Origin: Strigops habroptila
Taxonomy: Eukaryota; Chordata; Aves; Psittaciformes; Psittacidae
Reading direction: 5' to 3'
NCBI RefSeq assembly: GCF_004027225.2
Contig: NC_044277.2
Coordinates: 71,859,900-71,923,899 of the forward strand
Length of the DNA stretch: 64,000 nucleotides
Shown: piece by piece, positions 12,701 through 24,426 of the stretch
Numbering within the stretch: position 1 is the first letter of the stretch
Layout of the letters: each line of letters starts with the position of its first letter
Notes under the pieces: model-generated
Seen by the model: the letters and a program-made list of their open reading frames with translations, nothing else
What the model was told of the DNA's origin: nothing
The model's database searches: none
Made by a program: the position numbers and the translations under genes

Positions 12701-15700
12701 GAGGGTGATAAGAGGGCTGGAGCACCTCCCATATGAAGACAGGCTGAGGAAGTTGGGGCTGTTCAGCCTGGAGAAGAGAGGTCTCTCTCGGCATGGAGAC
12801 CTCATAGCAGCCTTCCAGTATCTGAAGGGGGCCTATAAGGATGCTGGGGAGGGACTCTTCCTTAGGGACTGTAGTGGTAGGACAATGGGTAATGGCTTCA
12901 AACTTCAACAGGGGAAGTTTAGATTAGATATAAGGAAGAAGTTCTTTACAGTGAGGGTGGTGAGACACTGGAATGGATTGCCAAAGAAGTTGTGAATGCT
13001 CCATCTCTGGCGGTGTTCAAGGCCAGGTTGGACAGAGCCTTGGGTGACATGGTTTAGTGTGAGGTGTCCCTGCCCATGGCAGGGGGGTTGGAACTAGATG
13101 ATCTTAAGGTCCTTTCCAGCCCAAACTATTCTATGATTCTATTATTCTATGATGGATTCATGATCGTGGAAGAATGTGGAGACTACTGTGGCATCACTGA
13201 GAAGTAGAAGAGCTCCCAGATTTGCCCACAGTGTTCTTTCAATATGAGTGCCAAATCACATGTGAGATTTACCTCAGGTCTTTTGCAGGGACTGTGCTCC
13301 AGGAGGTCTTTCTCCTGACAGATATAAGGGTTATAGACTGGATCCTTATCAGTTGTTCGTTCAATATCATTAGTTCAGGCAAAGAGTAGACAAGTGGCGT
13401 GCAATTGCTCAATGCAAACCAGCTGCAGTAGAAGCATGAGTGAGTGAGGAGGCTGAGTGCTGCACGTATTCTTCTGCATTTCAGCATGGCTGCGTAAACC
13501 AGTTGGATGCTATGGCATTACTTTCACCTTTCATATGTTTCTAGCTTGTTAAAATTGTATCTTGGGAAGTACATGAAGTCACAGCAGATGGCAAAATCTG
13601 AAATGTTCTTTCCAACTTTTTATCCCTTTATGAAAAGCACTCCGTGAGTGTATGAAAGTATTGCAAGTATTTAAATAAGCTCCTGGTGCGACTTCTCAGA
13701 GCTAAAGTCGACATTAATATCTTTATGAAAGGCTTTCTTGGGTTTTCTCTGTTGTTTTTAATCTTTCTGGAATGTTTTGATCTTGTTCAGATACTGGTTT
13801 GATAACTTTTCTTGATCTGGTATTGGGCACATCAAAACATTGGCCATGTAAATGATCTGTATTCCTTACCACAGTAGTAGCGATATGTGTGGTTTAGAGA
13901 TTGGTCAAAATGCAGTTGTGCACAATTGAGCTTTGGCCAGCATTGTGTTTAAATACTGCATTTGCTGTATTTATCATATTTACAGAATGCAAATTACAGC
14001 TCATAATTTCCTGACCAGAGTTTAAATGACTGCATGTTTAAGCAGCGGTCTGAAAATAAACTTTAGTCACAGCTGGTAATGGTGCCTGTTAAAGTGTTTG
14101 ATGCTTTCTTTTATAATTGTGTCTAAAATGCCTTTTTTTTTAGTTAAACTTGGGAAGAGCTTTCGTGGAATGGCAAAAAGCTAAAAATCATTAAGATGGT
14201 AGATACCACCAGAATATAGACTCCGTTGACTGAAATTCCAACCTTCTTTCTTTTTACCTCAGGTTTACTTGAGGCACCAAAAAGAGAAACTTTCAGTCCA
14301 TGAGGTTATATTTTATCCAAATTATAAACACCTGACAGGATATTGGTTAATAAGAGCCAGTGCTAACCATGCCACTCATAGTTTCTATGTAAACATAGAA
14401 ATACATGGTCTACACTGGGGTAGGATTAGCTGGTCTTTGATGATGCAGTTTACGTGCAACCTCCATATGGTACCAGAATGGAAGTGGATTTAATGATCTG
14501 TTATGTTAATAACAAAGAAGTATGAGAATAAACTCATGGAATGACGCTAATTTAATCTTCTGCGTCTCCAGTAACATTTTAGATGATGTGATATCCACTG
14601 CATTATTGCAACACCAAAGAATTCTTGCTTAAGTTATTTGAAAGCAGTACATAGCTGACACTGAACATGAGCGATAGCTGTTCTCAATGCAAAGATCCTA
14701 TTTCTAGGTACTGATTAGTATTAATACTTCGATAAAGCTGGGGAAGACATGGATCATACTGTGCTATGAAGGTATCAAAAGTATCGAAGCCTATCAAATT
14801 ATAGAAAATGGTATGTATAAGACAAGAAATAGCAAATGGACCTAATCCAGAAATAAACTAGTAGAGTAAGTTTATATTTGCTTTCAAAAGTATTCCATTG
14901 GTGAGATTTTGAGGACAGTATTTCCTGCGCTGATTTAATCTTCTGTTGTACTTCACTTTATCTTTTCCTTTGTTTCTCTAATATGCTTCCAACAAAAGCT
15001 CAGATTAGGAAGAAAATACAAAACATGTTTTGTAGCAACAAAAACACTCCTGCAGGATATGCAAGATAATTAATTAGCCAGTAAGATTTTAAAAATATGT
15101 TACCCAGTTTTAATTAATTATTCTTTTGTCACAAATAAAAAAGAACATTTGCTAAGAAAATTCATTGTCAGGGTTAAATCAAGTATGATTCAGATCATCC
15201 TTATTTGGGAAATATTAACTGCCAGATTAGCATGGGGATGGGGAAGGTGTCTTGCTGTTTAGTCTGTCAAGGGTTACTTAAAGAGGAAATACATTGCTAG
15301 TCTGAAAATGGCAACTAGGGAGAAAGGCAAGGAAAAGCATCGAAAATTGCTATTTTTGTGAAAACCAGAAGGGTATATATTAGCTGTGAGTAAATGGAGG
15401 TGGGAATTAGAGGCTGTTCCTAATCTTTAGTTAAGGTAGGCTCTGAAAGAGAAGTCAAACTGCACAGAAAAATGACTTGTTAAAACAGGAGCAGGAAACA
15501 GATCTTTTATCTCATGTGTCCATAGTTTTGTTATAATAGGGACGTTGCTGCACAGAAAAGCCTATCTGTGCAATATCGTGATGACTTTCTAGAACAAAAT
15601 GATTTGTCCTCACTGTAGACTAATCTTCCTCATTTTAGTCTGTAAAAATAACTGTGATGCTTCAAAGACAGAGTTCAGGGTTTTTCCCCCTTTTTTCCCC

Positions 15701-17363
15701 TCTATAAACATGATTATTTTCTCTGTATTATTTGTTGCATGCAATTACAAATGACAGGTTTTTGCTTAAATTCCAAATTAACAGTAAAATATGGGAGGCA
15801 AATGATGGCCTGATGCACCATTTTGAGCAAAGGAATGGAAAAAATGAGAACATACTAGCCTGGTTCTTAATCATTGTAACACTGTAATATAGGATCTGCT
15901 CATCAAATGCCATTTATTCTGAAAGAGACTTTCAGTCCAGTGTATCAAAGAGTTATTAAAATTATTAGACTTGTGTTTTTAATAAACTTCTATTTTGTTA
16001 CAAATCCAGTAGACATAGAGACTTTAAAGGGTGTTATTGCTGTAGAGTGGAATAATTCTGCAGCTATAATTGTTTCTTGTGTCTCTGTTAGTTGGTAATT
16101 GGCATGGACCAATGTGAAAAATAAGGTAAGCTATTAATAACTCAGTAAATGTCTCTGTTAGCAGACAGGGTTTTGAAATTATATACTGCCCTGCTTTTAG
16201 AAGTAATATTTGATTGGAAAGTAATGAAGATACAGTATGTTTAAATTTGTGTATTTCCATTTATTATCAAACTTGTCATGAAGGGGTAATAAATTAGAAT
16301 TTTTTATGTAGGTTGAAAGCAAGTTAGTTTTAAGGTGCTCCTGCCTTTAAGAAATGCCAGAGCTATTCATTTCTCACGGGTCAGGTTAGAAGAAGAATGG
16401 AGCGTGTTTTGTGGGATGGATGTAATTTTTAGTGACATTTTGCGTTGGCAGTGGGGTGTGGGAGGTGAGATATTGGGTAGCCCTGAGACGTAGCACACAG
16501 AAACACTCTGCTTTATGATGGTTCTCCAGGGCTGCTGACTAGACCATATTACAAGTGTGTCATCAAAATTGGTTTGGACACTCTTTCCGCCCCCAGCACC
16601 AAGCTGGTACCTCAGCACCATTTGCAGCCTGCCTCCTTCTCCACCCAGAGCTGCTGACCCTGGAGGACGAGAGTGGGCTGGGGAGCCTCCTCCTCTCCCG
16701 CGGCTGAAAAGGGCTGCTGGGGATGCTCACAAAATCCTCCTGTCCCCAGGAGCCGCCTTGCCGAGCCGCCTTTTCTGTGGCATACTGGTGTGCTCCTCGC
16801 AGTCCCTGTCTGCTTAGGGCTGCACCCTTGACCATGTGGGGTGGGCATGAGGGTCTACATGCCAAATACTTTATGGTAAAGGTCCCCTCATTTGCTTGCA
16901 GGGGTCCCACGCAGCAGAGATGGAGGCAAGCTGTGTGGCACAGCCGCAGCAGCTGCCGCTGGTTGCTGCATGCAGGGCAGCGTGCCAGCACAGGGGCTTG
17001 CTGGGAAGAAATAAGCCCAGCAGTTGTCTCTTTCTATTTTTTTCTCTCCTTTACTGCATATCATTTTTAATCATCTCTGATAATGCATGTGTCTGCCCCA
17101 GTTTGGGCACTGTCTGCTTTCTGGTACCCGTAAGTGAATGCCTCATGGCCTGATGCGTTGAAAAGTTAAGCTGTGGTTTCCAGCTGCGTGTTCACATGTT
17201 TAATGAAGGTTTTCTTTTTTGTTTGGTGCAGGGCCGTATCTGCAGAAAAGCTGGCAAATCAAAAAAGTCATTCAGTCGAAAGGAAGCTGAAGCAACATTT
17301 AAGAGTTTGGTGAAGACCCATGAAAAATATGGGTGGGTCACCCCGCCGGTTTCTGATGGCTGA
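371..17363 (+). CDS. UBE2QL1: Ubiquitin-conjugating enzyme E2 Q family-like protein 1 (two coding exons)
   Basis: This is an E2 enzyme that carries ubiquitin as a thioester and passes it to substrates; the mammalian protein has been linked to clearance of damaged lysosomes. The coding exons are 371-724 and 17232-17363. They join in phase 0 to give 161 residues, the length I recall for the human protein, and the sequence is almost identical to it. The UBC fold fills the protein. The Q-family active-site region [16 protein letters not shown] holds the catalytic cysteine at residue 88, and the protein ends in PPVSDG. The intron has a GT donor at 725-726 and an AG acceptor at 17230-17231. The ATG at 371 is the conventional start, but its context is weak (C at -3, A at +4). 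The frame stays open upstream to the window edge, so the true start may lie outside the window. NSUN2 lies downstream in convergent orientation. Confidence 0.95.
7405..7734 (+). mobile_element. CR1 LINE fragment, 3' end, diverged
   Basis: The fragment covers the end of the CR1 reverse-transcriptase ORF, recognisable by a degraded stretch meaning 'FQYLKG...' near 7408. The CR1 3' tail follows: a 'tggaccaaatgat...ggtcgcttccaacct' block and a terminal TTCTATGATC. Frameshifts and substitutions suggest an old copy. It is in sense orientation within the UBE2QL1 intron. Confidence 0.8.
9511..10275 (-). mobile_element. CR1 LINE, 5'-truncated, about 765 bp, reverse orientation
   Basis: The plus strand begins with the complement of the CR1 3' end (ACAGAATCATGGAATAGTTT) and continues through the complement of the RT C-terminal region. 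Read on the minus strand from 10275, it shows CR1 ORF2 words such as [17 protein letters not shown] and [11 protein letters not shown], then frameshifts. The 5' truncation is typical of target-primed insertion. It is antisense to UBE2QL1 and is the opposite-strand partner of the copy at 12515-13153. Confidence 0.92.
11508..11600 (+). mobile_element. CR1 LINE 3' tail, short
   Basis: About 90 bp of the CR1 3' end: the 'gtccctgcccatggcag', 'ggttggaactagatgatct' and 'cctttccaaccctaac' blocks, then two terminal ATTCTATG units. It is a severely 5'-truncated copy. Confidence 0.88.
12041..12094 (+). mobile_element. CR1 LINE 3' tail remnant
   Basis: A short stretch resembles the CR1 tail ('agaggtcccttccagcc', then 'gattgtatgatcctgtg' in place of the ATTCTATG repeat). 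It is too short and diverged for certainty. Confidence 0.5.
12515..13153 (+). mobile_element. CR1 LINE, 5'-truncated, about 640 bp
   Basis: It encodes the C-terminal part of CR1 ORF2. Recognisable words are [16 protein letters not shown] near 12590 and [20 protein letters not shown] near 12675, then [20 protein letters not shown] near 12925. One frameshift or stop separates the first two pieces. The 3' tail follows, ending in the ATTCTATG repeat (13126-13153). Upstream of about 12590 it is deleted relative to the usual CR1 order. Comparatively good preservation suggests a younger copy. Confidence 0.93.
17232..17363 (+). CDS. UBE2QL1: UBE2QL1 coding exon 2 (terminal)
   Basis: This exon holds 43 codons plus TGA, starting [14 protein letters not shown] and ending [14 protein letters not shown]. 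The acceptor is TTTGGTGCAG. It supplies the C-terminal helices and the Q-family tail. No stop interrupts it, and the join to exon 1 is exact. Confidence 0.95.
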   Translation, partial: GRICRKAGKSKKSFSRKEAEATFKSLVKTHEKYGWVTPPVSDG

Positions 17364-18590
17364 TGTTAGCAACCTGCTCTTGACAAAAATGCTGAACAAA
17401 AGTACTGTGACATCTCCTCAGTGCTGTACACCGCCCATCCTTTTCTACTTCAGCTTCAGTTACATACCATGAATGTCAAGGAGACATCTAAGTTATTTAT
17501 GAACAGATGTGTTTACAGAGGGAGAGGAAAAAAAAAATGCTGTGTAGGATTATGTTTCAAGACTGGAGAATGGTCATCATTGAAGTCACTTGAGCGGATG
17601 CTGAGATTGCGTCATTTGCCCCCATACAGCCCACATTGTCTTCAGCTTCTTTCCATGACAGCAGCACCAAACAGCAGTACTGGAAAGTCTATCCATTACT
17701 GCTCAGTTCATTTAAATGTAAATGAAACAGTTAATATTTAATAGGGAAGCAGTGCATTGCAGGTACATGTTTGCTGTGCTGTTTATCTTTGTCTCCTAGC
17801 AGGTCAACATAACTTGAAGATTTGTCTTTATGTGGAACTGTGGTCTGCTGTGACTAAATTTAGACCTCATTTGTGCTCTATATATGACCTTTAATTCTTA
17901 AATGAAACGAGAATTAAAATGCTGAAAGGTCCTAGTGTTGAAAAATTAAGTGGAATCACCCAACCGGTTACAATGTGTTATCTATGCTGATATTGTGATG
18001 TGCTGTTCAGAAATAAACCAGTGCAGTTAGCTGAAGGTTAGGTGGTTTTTTAAAACGCATCCATGCCAGGGCTCGGTGTGGTTGGTTGGTGGTAGCAGAA
18101 CCATTATTACCCTGCTGGTACCTTCTGCAGTAGCATGTGGCCTGTCAGTTCTTCAAAATGGCAAAACAAACGAGTGGAAATGGACAAAGCAACCTTAAAA
18201 AAATACCTGCTTAATTTTAAAATGAGATGCCAGTAAGAGAGTAAAAATTTTCAAGTCAAATGAAACATGGTTTGTAAGATGATTTGCATGACTGGAATTT
18301 TCTTTTTTATTTTCACTCAATAGACATTGTATGTACTTAGAGCCCAGTATCTGAGAAAACCCACTGATGTATATAAATGTCCTATTATTTAATCATTAAG
18401 ATTTAAGTTTTCTGGTAAACAAATTGAAAAAGAAAAAAAAAAACCACAACAACTTTCTAAGGGACTCCATAAAAGCTGAAGGTAATGTTCAGAATGGTGT
18501 AAGAAAAGCATTGAAAAATGTGGATTCCGAATGGAAAATCATATTGGACACGTGCTGAATAAAATCACCAGTATCGTTTCTGTTGCCTCA
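17364..18590 (+). other. UBE2QL1: UBE2QL1 3' UTR (estimated extent)
   Basis: Non-coding sequence follows the stop at 17361-17363. Candidate poly(A) signals are ATTAAA at 17913-17918, AATAAA at 18012-18017 and AATAAA at 18558-18563. The last is followed by a T/G-rich stretch suitable as a downstream element. The end is an estimate; cDNA could place it elsewhere. Confidence 0.5.
18558..18563 (+). terminator. Candidate UBE2QL1 polyadenylation signal
   Basis: This is a canonical AATAAA about 1.2 kb after the UBE2QL1 stop codon, followed within 30 bases by the T/G-rich 'tcgtttctgttgcct'. An earlier AATAAA at 18012 is an alternative. Confidence 0.4.
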
Positions 18591-21500
18591 GGAATTTAAT
18601 CATTTTGGCCAGCTTTTGTATTCAAAGTAGTAGGTTTTCTATTGTGAAATTCTAAGCACCTTGTAGATAATACCTGTTGTGGTGATACTTTAATTGAAAG
18701 CAGGACAGTATAGATTATAAAACTGATTTGGACGGGGAAGACAGTGTGTTTGAAAACACTTTCCATTACATGGCTAACACAAGACCAAATCGAAATGGTT
18801 CACCAGTTTCTGTTTGTATTACAGCAACAGTGGAGACTATGCAGAGAGCTTTGGAGGGTTGGAGTTTGGTTTAAAACTACACACAGCAGAGAGAAACAAA
18901 AGAGTAACGAAGGACAGTGGTGTTTAAGCATAAGCAGAGAAGCAGCAGAGCAGATGTTTGTGCAGTACTGGTGCAAAACCACTGCTCAGGTTCTCTCTAG
19001 ATGCTTTGCCAGTGTATCAGTTTGTCAGCTCGATAGGGGGAAGAATAATCAAAGCCTTCACCAAAATAGCTATGCAGGTCAGAGCCGCTCAGTTTTGTGG
19101 ACATAGCTGGTTTCTTACACTTCTCATTTCCGTCAGCTGCCTCTTCTCTTTCTCTGACCATTGGTGGTACCCATGGGATATGCCTTACCTCAGTTATAAA
19201 TGGAAATGTTGGTACTGCAAATCTGCCTAAATCTTGCTGTGGATTTATCTCGCCCTGCTTTATACTGGGAGACAATACTATAATCAGTGCATATATACTT
19301 TTCCGCTCAAATTGTATATCAGTTCTATGCATCCAGCAGCAGAATGTGATTTTTGAGTGAAGAATAACATTTCAAATAATTTATTTCCTCAGTTTTATAA
19401 ACACTTCTTTTTTCTATCCTTTCTGAAAGAGGAAACTAGTATGTTTAGGCATCAAATAATTTGTAATCCCTAGTAGGACTCCCTGAGAACCTATAGAGGG
19501 ATCAGGGATCTAGCACTGGAAAGCATAAGGCTTGTTATTTCCCTTTGGAAAAGCTCTTCCCTCATCAGCACAGTAAAATTATGTTAAAAGCAGTGTGAAG
19601 GTGTGGTAAATCTTGGAGGGAGGTTATTTCTTTTCTGCTGTTTTTTAACCTGTCTTCTTTTTCTGTCAGTGGGTTATTTTAAATCTTCCTGAGAACCGTA
19701 TCTTTAATATTTAATTAAAGGGTTAGCTAAAAGGAACATAGTGGGTGGATTGCTACCACTTCCCTCAAACCTACTTATTATGTGTCTTCTTAAGTGTGCT
19801 TTAAATAGTTATAGCAAACATCATCGCTAAAAGTCACAGTTACTTTCTGGTTGTAGGAGGTTCACTATATCACTCAGAGCCTTGGAGCAGTAGGAGAGGC
19901 AAATCAAAAATCTGGAGAGCTTTGAAGCTGCAGCAGAAGGGGAGCAGAGCGCGTGTGGTAAGCTGCAGCAACAAATCGTGCAAGGAAGAAAGAAGGAAAA
20001 GTACACTGCATGAACTAGGGCAGGATGAAGTTCCTGACGCACCAGAAATAAGGCTGCTCCTATTGAACAGGCAATAGTTTATAGCAGGAGCAGCCTGTGC
20101 TGGGGGAGATACCGGAAAAAGGGGACAGCAGGGAGCGCAGAAGCGTTATGCTACTGACCAGGGAGGAAGGGAGATGGCTGGTTAAGAATGTAGTTAATGA
20201 AGAGATTTAGAAAGAGGGTTGATCTATTTTAGGGAAAATTAGTTCATGTTTTTTGCCTAGCTGTGTGCTAGACGGGGTCTACTTTCTCTGCAACAGACAA
20301 GCCTAATGAGAGTATTGGGAAAAGAAAGGTCTGTGAGAGGAAGGAAGAGAGGAAGATCTGAGAGAGAAGTGTAGGCTGAGGAGGATGTAACTGGGCAGCT
20401 AAAACTCAGGATAAAAAAAGTCTGGTGATGGAAGGGTATAAAATGAGGGATCAGAGAGCAGCACAGCACCATAAAAAGCAACAGGGAGGGCTGAAGGACA
20501 GCAGTTTAGATAGGACCTACTGCAGGAGCTGATTGCAGAGCTGCTCCAGGTGCCTTTCTGTTGAGGGAGCTTCACTGAAAAAGATCCTATAATGTCCTTC
20601 TTGTTTGTATCCTAGAAAGTGGTATGTGCTTCCTCCTTGTTCTGTCCTTGTGACAGCTAAGGATGTTAAGTTTTGGAGCTGTGGCATGGAACCAGGCCAT
20701 CGCTTCACTTCTGTGACAGGAAAAAAGCCAAGTGTCATTCCCAGTTCCCAAATCTGAGGAAGCCAAAATCAAAGTAGATTGGTCAGTTGTCTGCTTTGTC
20801 AAAGTTCCTCAATATCAAAGAAGGCTGAGGACTTTTTTTCAGACAGTAAGCATCAACAGTCCCCCTTTACCCAGTCAGAAATCTCCTTAGGACTTCTTGT
20901 ACAATTAGCAGTCAGCACAGGTCCTCCAGCTCTCATTAAACCCATTTTATCAGGAATATTATTTTCCATCTGCTGTCCCTAGAACAGATGATTAATTTGA
21001 AACGAGCATCTGGGGAGGTGTGACGTATTAGGAAGTTGTTCCCTGGCTTTTTTAGAATATGTCCTTTTGGAGGATCTTCTTTAAGTCTGAAAAAGCTACT
21101 TGACCGAATACAGGCATTGAACAAAGAAAGCTGATAAAGGGAGAAAGCTGTCTCTGAATACCTAAACACTCAAGGATATCCACAAGGAACGGAGCTGATG
21201 ATTTATATGGGAATGTATTTCTGTGTCATTAGAAATCAGTCCTAAAAGTTCAACAATCAAAAACCCACCAGTCAAAGACCTCTTGCACTTGCCTTGTTTT
21301 CTCTCCTAAAGGCAGGGTATCTCCTTCATTCCAGCCTAAACTTCAGTCGTGAGTCCAAAGAAAGATAATAGGTATGGTCTCTTCATTTGATGCTCTTAAT
21401 ATTCTGTATTATATAAAAAACTCACTTCATTCTCCTTGTCCAAAGCAGTACATAAAATCCTAAAACGGAACTTCTTGCATGAACAGCAAGGGTTGGAACA

Positions 21501-23868
21501 AACCTTTCTAGTACAACAGATACATGTGATATGACTGTGTAATATATCCACTTTTAGAAAACTCATTTTGAAAGCCATTCAGAGTCACAGCTGCCAAGCA
21601 GTGATCGATGCGATGGCCAGTGCTCTGATGTGTGTTTATGTCCATTCCACAGGAACCTGCAGTAGAGAGAAATCTATTCTTGATAGGCTGGCTGTACAGA
21701 GAAAATACTTTAGAACTAACTGGCACTGGGATTTGAATCTCAGTGTCTTTGCCATATTTTACTTCTCCCCTCTCCTCCCCGTAAAGATTTTCAGGCAGAC
21801 CTGGAACCATAGTATCTTTGCTTTACACTAGCATTATGGCCAGTGTGGTTATTTACATGACTCCAACGAGATGGTCAATTATGAACACACTTCTTGTTGA
21901 TGAAGTTTTTAGAGGAAAACTGTCTTCCAGCTGAATGCTTGGGTGTGGAGCTTGGCTGATGCACTGAGGATTTACTTTTTCGTGCTGCATGGGCAGACGC
22001 GATGCTTAGCTGAAATTACATGGGGAAGCGTTTGCATAAAGTGAGTCAGTGTAAAAGGTTTATCTCTTCCATGCAGTAGGTAACTTCTGGTGAAGGAGGT
22101 TCCTCTCAAACTGTCCTATGAACTATACAAACAGAATTAAGCAGGCTTACCTGCTGGTACAATGTAATTTTCCAGTTACATATCCCCTCCCAGACAAGCA
22201 CCAACCTATATTAAATAGCCAGCTACAGACCTCACATTTCAGAAGACAACAGTCAGTAGAGATGCTGAAGAAAAGCTCCTGGGTATGTAACTCCTCCAGC
22301 CTTCTTGGTGCATTCTGGGGTGGAAGATGCAGCACTGATCTAAGTCAATGAGAGAGACCAAGAGGGATGTGCTCATGCGCTGAGGGCATGCAGTGCCCTG
22401 CAAAGTGCCAGTGGTGGGAAGCAGGGCAGCAAGCCTCTGAGCTTACCTACGCAATGTGCATCTGTCTTGTATGTGTATTCTGATCTTGCAAATACTTTAC
22501 AAACGTGTGTGGTACTTGGATTGAGTCAAAAGGTTCAGTACATCTCTGATCTGAGCGAGAATTTGCAAAGCAGATGGGTTACTAAATACGCACTGGAGGT
22601 TTTCATGTAAGTTAGTGACACATTTAAAGTTTTTCTTTGCTCACTCTGAAGAATAAAGTGTCTGTCAAACTAGGTCTGAGGACAAATAGGTTGAAAGTGA
22701 GTCACCTGCTATCATCACCACAGCTGCACGGGAGAAGTGGTTTTGTTTGTGCATCAAAAGGTAGAGGTAAGGTACTGCAGCAAGAGCGGTCAGTAAGATG
22801 TTACAAGACGATATAGACAGAGTTTGTCTCTCTGTTCCCCCCTATATTATTGACTACTTAATTGCATCTTCCTAAATGTACATTGCTCTGCTTTGTAAAT
22901 TTTACCCCCCTTTTATATGACTTCCAAGTTTTCCTGAAACACTAAGGAAACATTAAAACAAGTCATGTAAATTTACATTTAAAACCTGCATTTCAATCTA
23001 GAAGCATGCAAATGCCATGCTGACACCTGTCAAATTTCACCAACAGCTTTCTCACACTAGTAAGTCTTGGACAAATCCATGATGATGGTATTTAACACAA
23101 AAATAGAAACTGTGTAATTTGGATGTTTGACTTAGTTTCCCGGATTGCTTTGTCTTTCAGTTTGATTGACTTCAGACGAGAACGTCAAGCTAACAGCAGT
23201 GAAGCTGTCATAGTGTTGTTTATTTATAACAGTTCCTTTTGTTCATGCTGCTAAATAAGGTGGCAATAAATATTCATTGCAGTTGTGTTTCACCAAATGG
23301 GAATTCAGAGAGAACTCCTTACACTCCAAAAACTTTGCATTTTATACTTAGTGTTTGCCACCACACTTACATTCATTATCTTTTGCTGTCAAACATTCTT
23401 GTATTTTCTCATTCAGTGACCTCATGTGTTTTAAATTATTTGTGGTTTACTAACAGAAATATTTGAAGTATGTTGCAGGTCCTCTTGGCAAAATCACTGA
23501 AATGTAACTCAACCAAATCTAATTGTCTGTGTGATTTAGAGGAGTTCTTCACTTGCCATTTGCATTAACAACATCCATAGACTTTTACTAAAGATTCCCC
23601 TTCTGAAGTTCCTCAACAAAACCAAGACTTCAAATTCAGCACGAAATCCATGCTGACGTAGATTAGCATGTATCTTGGGAATGAAAGCAGACCACCTTTA
23701 AGAGATATTTAAACCATTTCTTCATTTATGACAGCATTGTTCAGTTCTGAGAATGTATAACAACAATACAAACACAGGTAATGCCTTACACTGGATGAGA
23801 TTGTTCTTATTACATAAATATAATTTTATACTGTATTAATAGAATTTATGATATTCCACCAAATTGTG

Positions 23869-24138
23869 AGGAATGATCGATACTCTGGGAGGCAGGGCTC
23901 ATATTCAGAGGGTCCTAGACAAGCTGAAGGAATGGGCCAACAGGAACATCGCAAAGTTTGGCACTAAAGTAAGGTGCACAGAAATAATGGAATCTCCATA
24001 GTAGGAGATTTTTGGGACTCAACTTGATAATGCTGAGTAACCTGATCCATCTTTGAAGTTAGCCCTGCTTGAAACAGGAGTTTGGACTAGAGATTTCCAT
24101 AGGTCTCTTCCAAACTAAATGTTTCTATGATTCTATTA
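23869..24138 (+). mobile_element. CR1 LINE fragment with internal deletion
   Basis: The left part resembles CR1 ORF2 ('ggcagggctcatattcagag', 'aatgggccaacaggaac'). The right part is the CR1 tail ('ggactagagatttccataggtctcttcc', then TTCTATGATTCTATT). The expected several hundred bases between them are missing, so this is an internally deleted, diverged copy. Confidence 0.78.
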
Positions 24139-24370
24139 CATTATTTATATTACAAATTTTGCCGTTCAAAGGTATTGGGGAAACAAATTTTATGGCCAAA
24201 AATATGCCTGTGAAGCTCTATCTGATTCATAAAGCTGCTGACCTCCAGGAAGGGCCAGATGCTCATGACTGTACTTAGTGTGAAGTACTCCCTTCCAAGC
24301 ACCCTATGCTCTAACTTAACTGCATGGAGGCAGGTGTACAAAGTTGTGCAAACACATGTTGAAGATGTCA

Positions 24371-24426
24371 CTACATCTTCAATGTACTACATCTACACAA
24401 TGTACACAATGTACACATCTTCAATC
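24371..24426. repeat. Imperfect short tandem repeat
   Basis: The units 'ctacatcttcaatgta', 'acaatgtac' and 'acaatgtacacatcttcaat' recur imperfectly over about 55 bp. It looks like local tandem duplication in AT-rich intergenic DNA. Confidence 0.6.

Larger units (their letters stand above)
725..17231 (+). other. UBE2QL1: UBE2QL1 intron 1
   Basis: This 16.5 kb phase-0 intron runs from GTAGGG to TGCAG. It holds several CR1 fragments, listed separately: 7405-7734, 9511-10275 on minus, 11508-11600, 12041-12094 and 12515-13153. Two small GC-rich blocks stand out, at about 2940-3420 and 16560-17010. The rest, notably 13160-16550, is AT-rich unique-looking DNA. No ORF in it resembles a known protein to me. 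Confidence 0.9.

Noticed and set aside
12522..12908. 128-codon minus-strand open frame
   Set aside because: Antisense of the CR1 copy at 12515-13153.
16563..16991. 142-codon minus-strand open frame near UBE2QL1 exon 2
   Set aside because: No family resemblance, starts and stops without splice logic, and overlaps several other open frames in the same GC-rich block.
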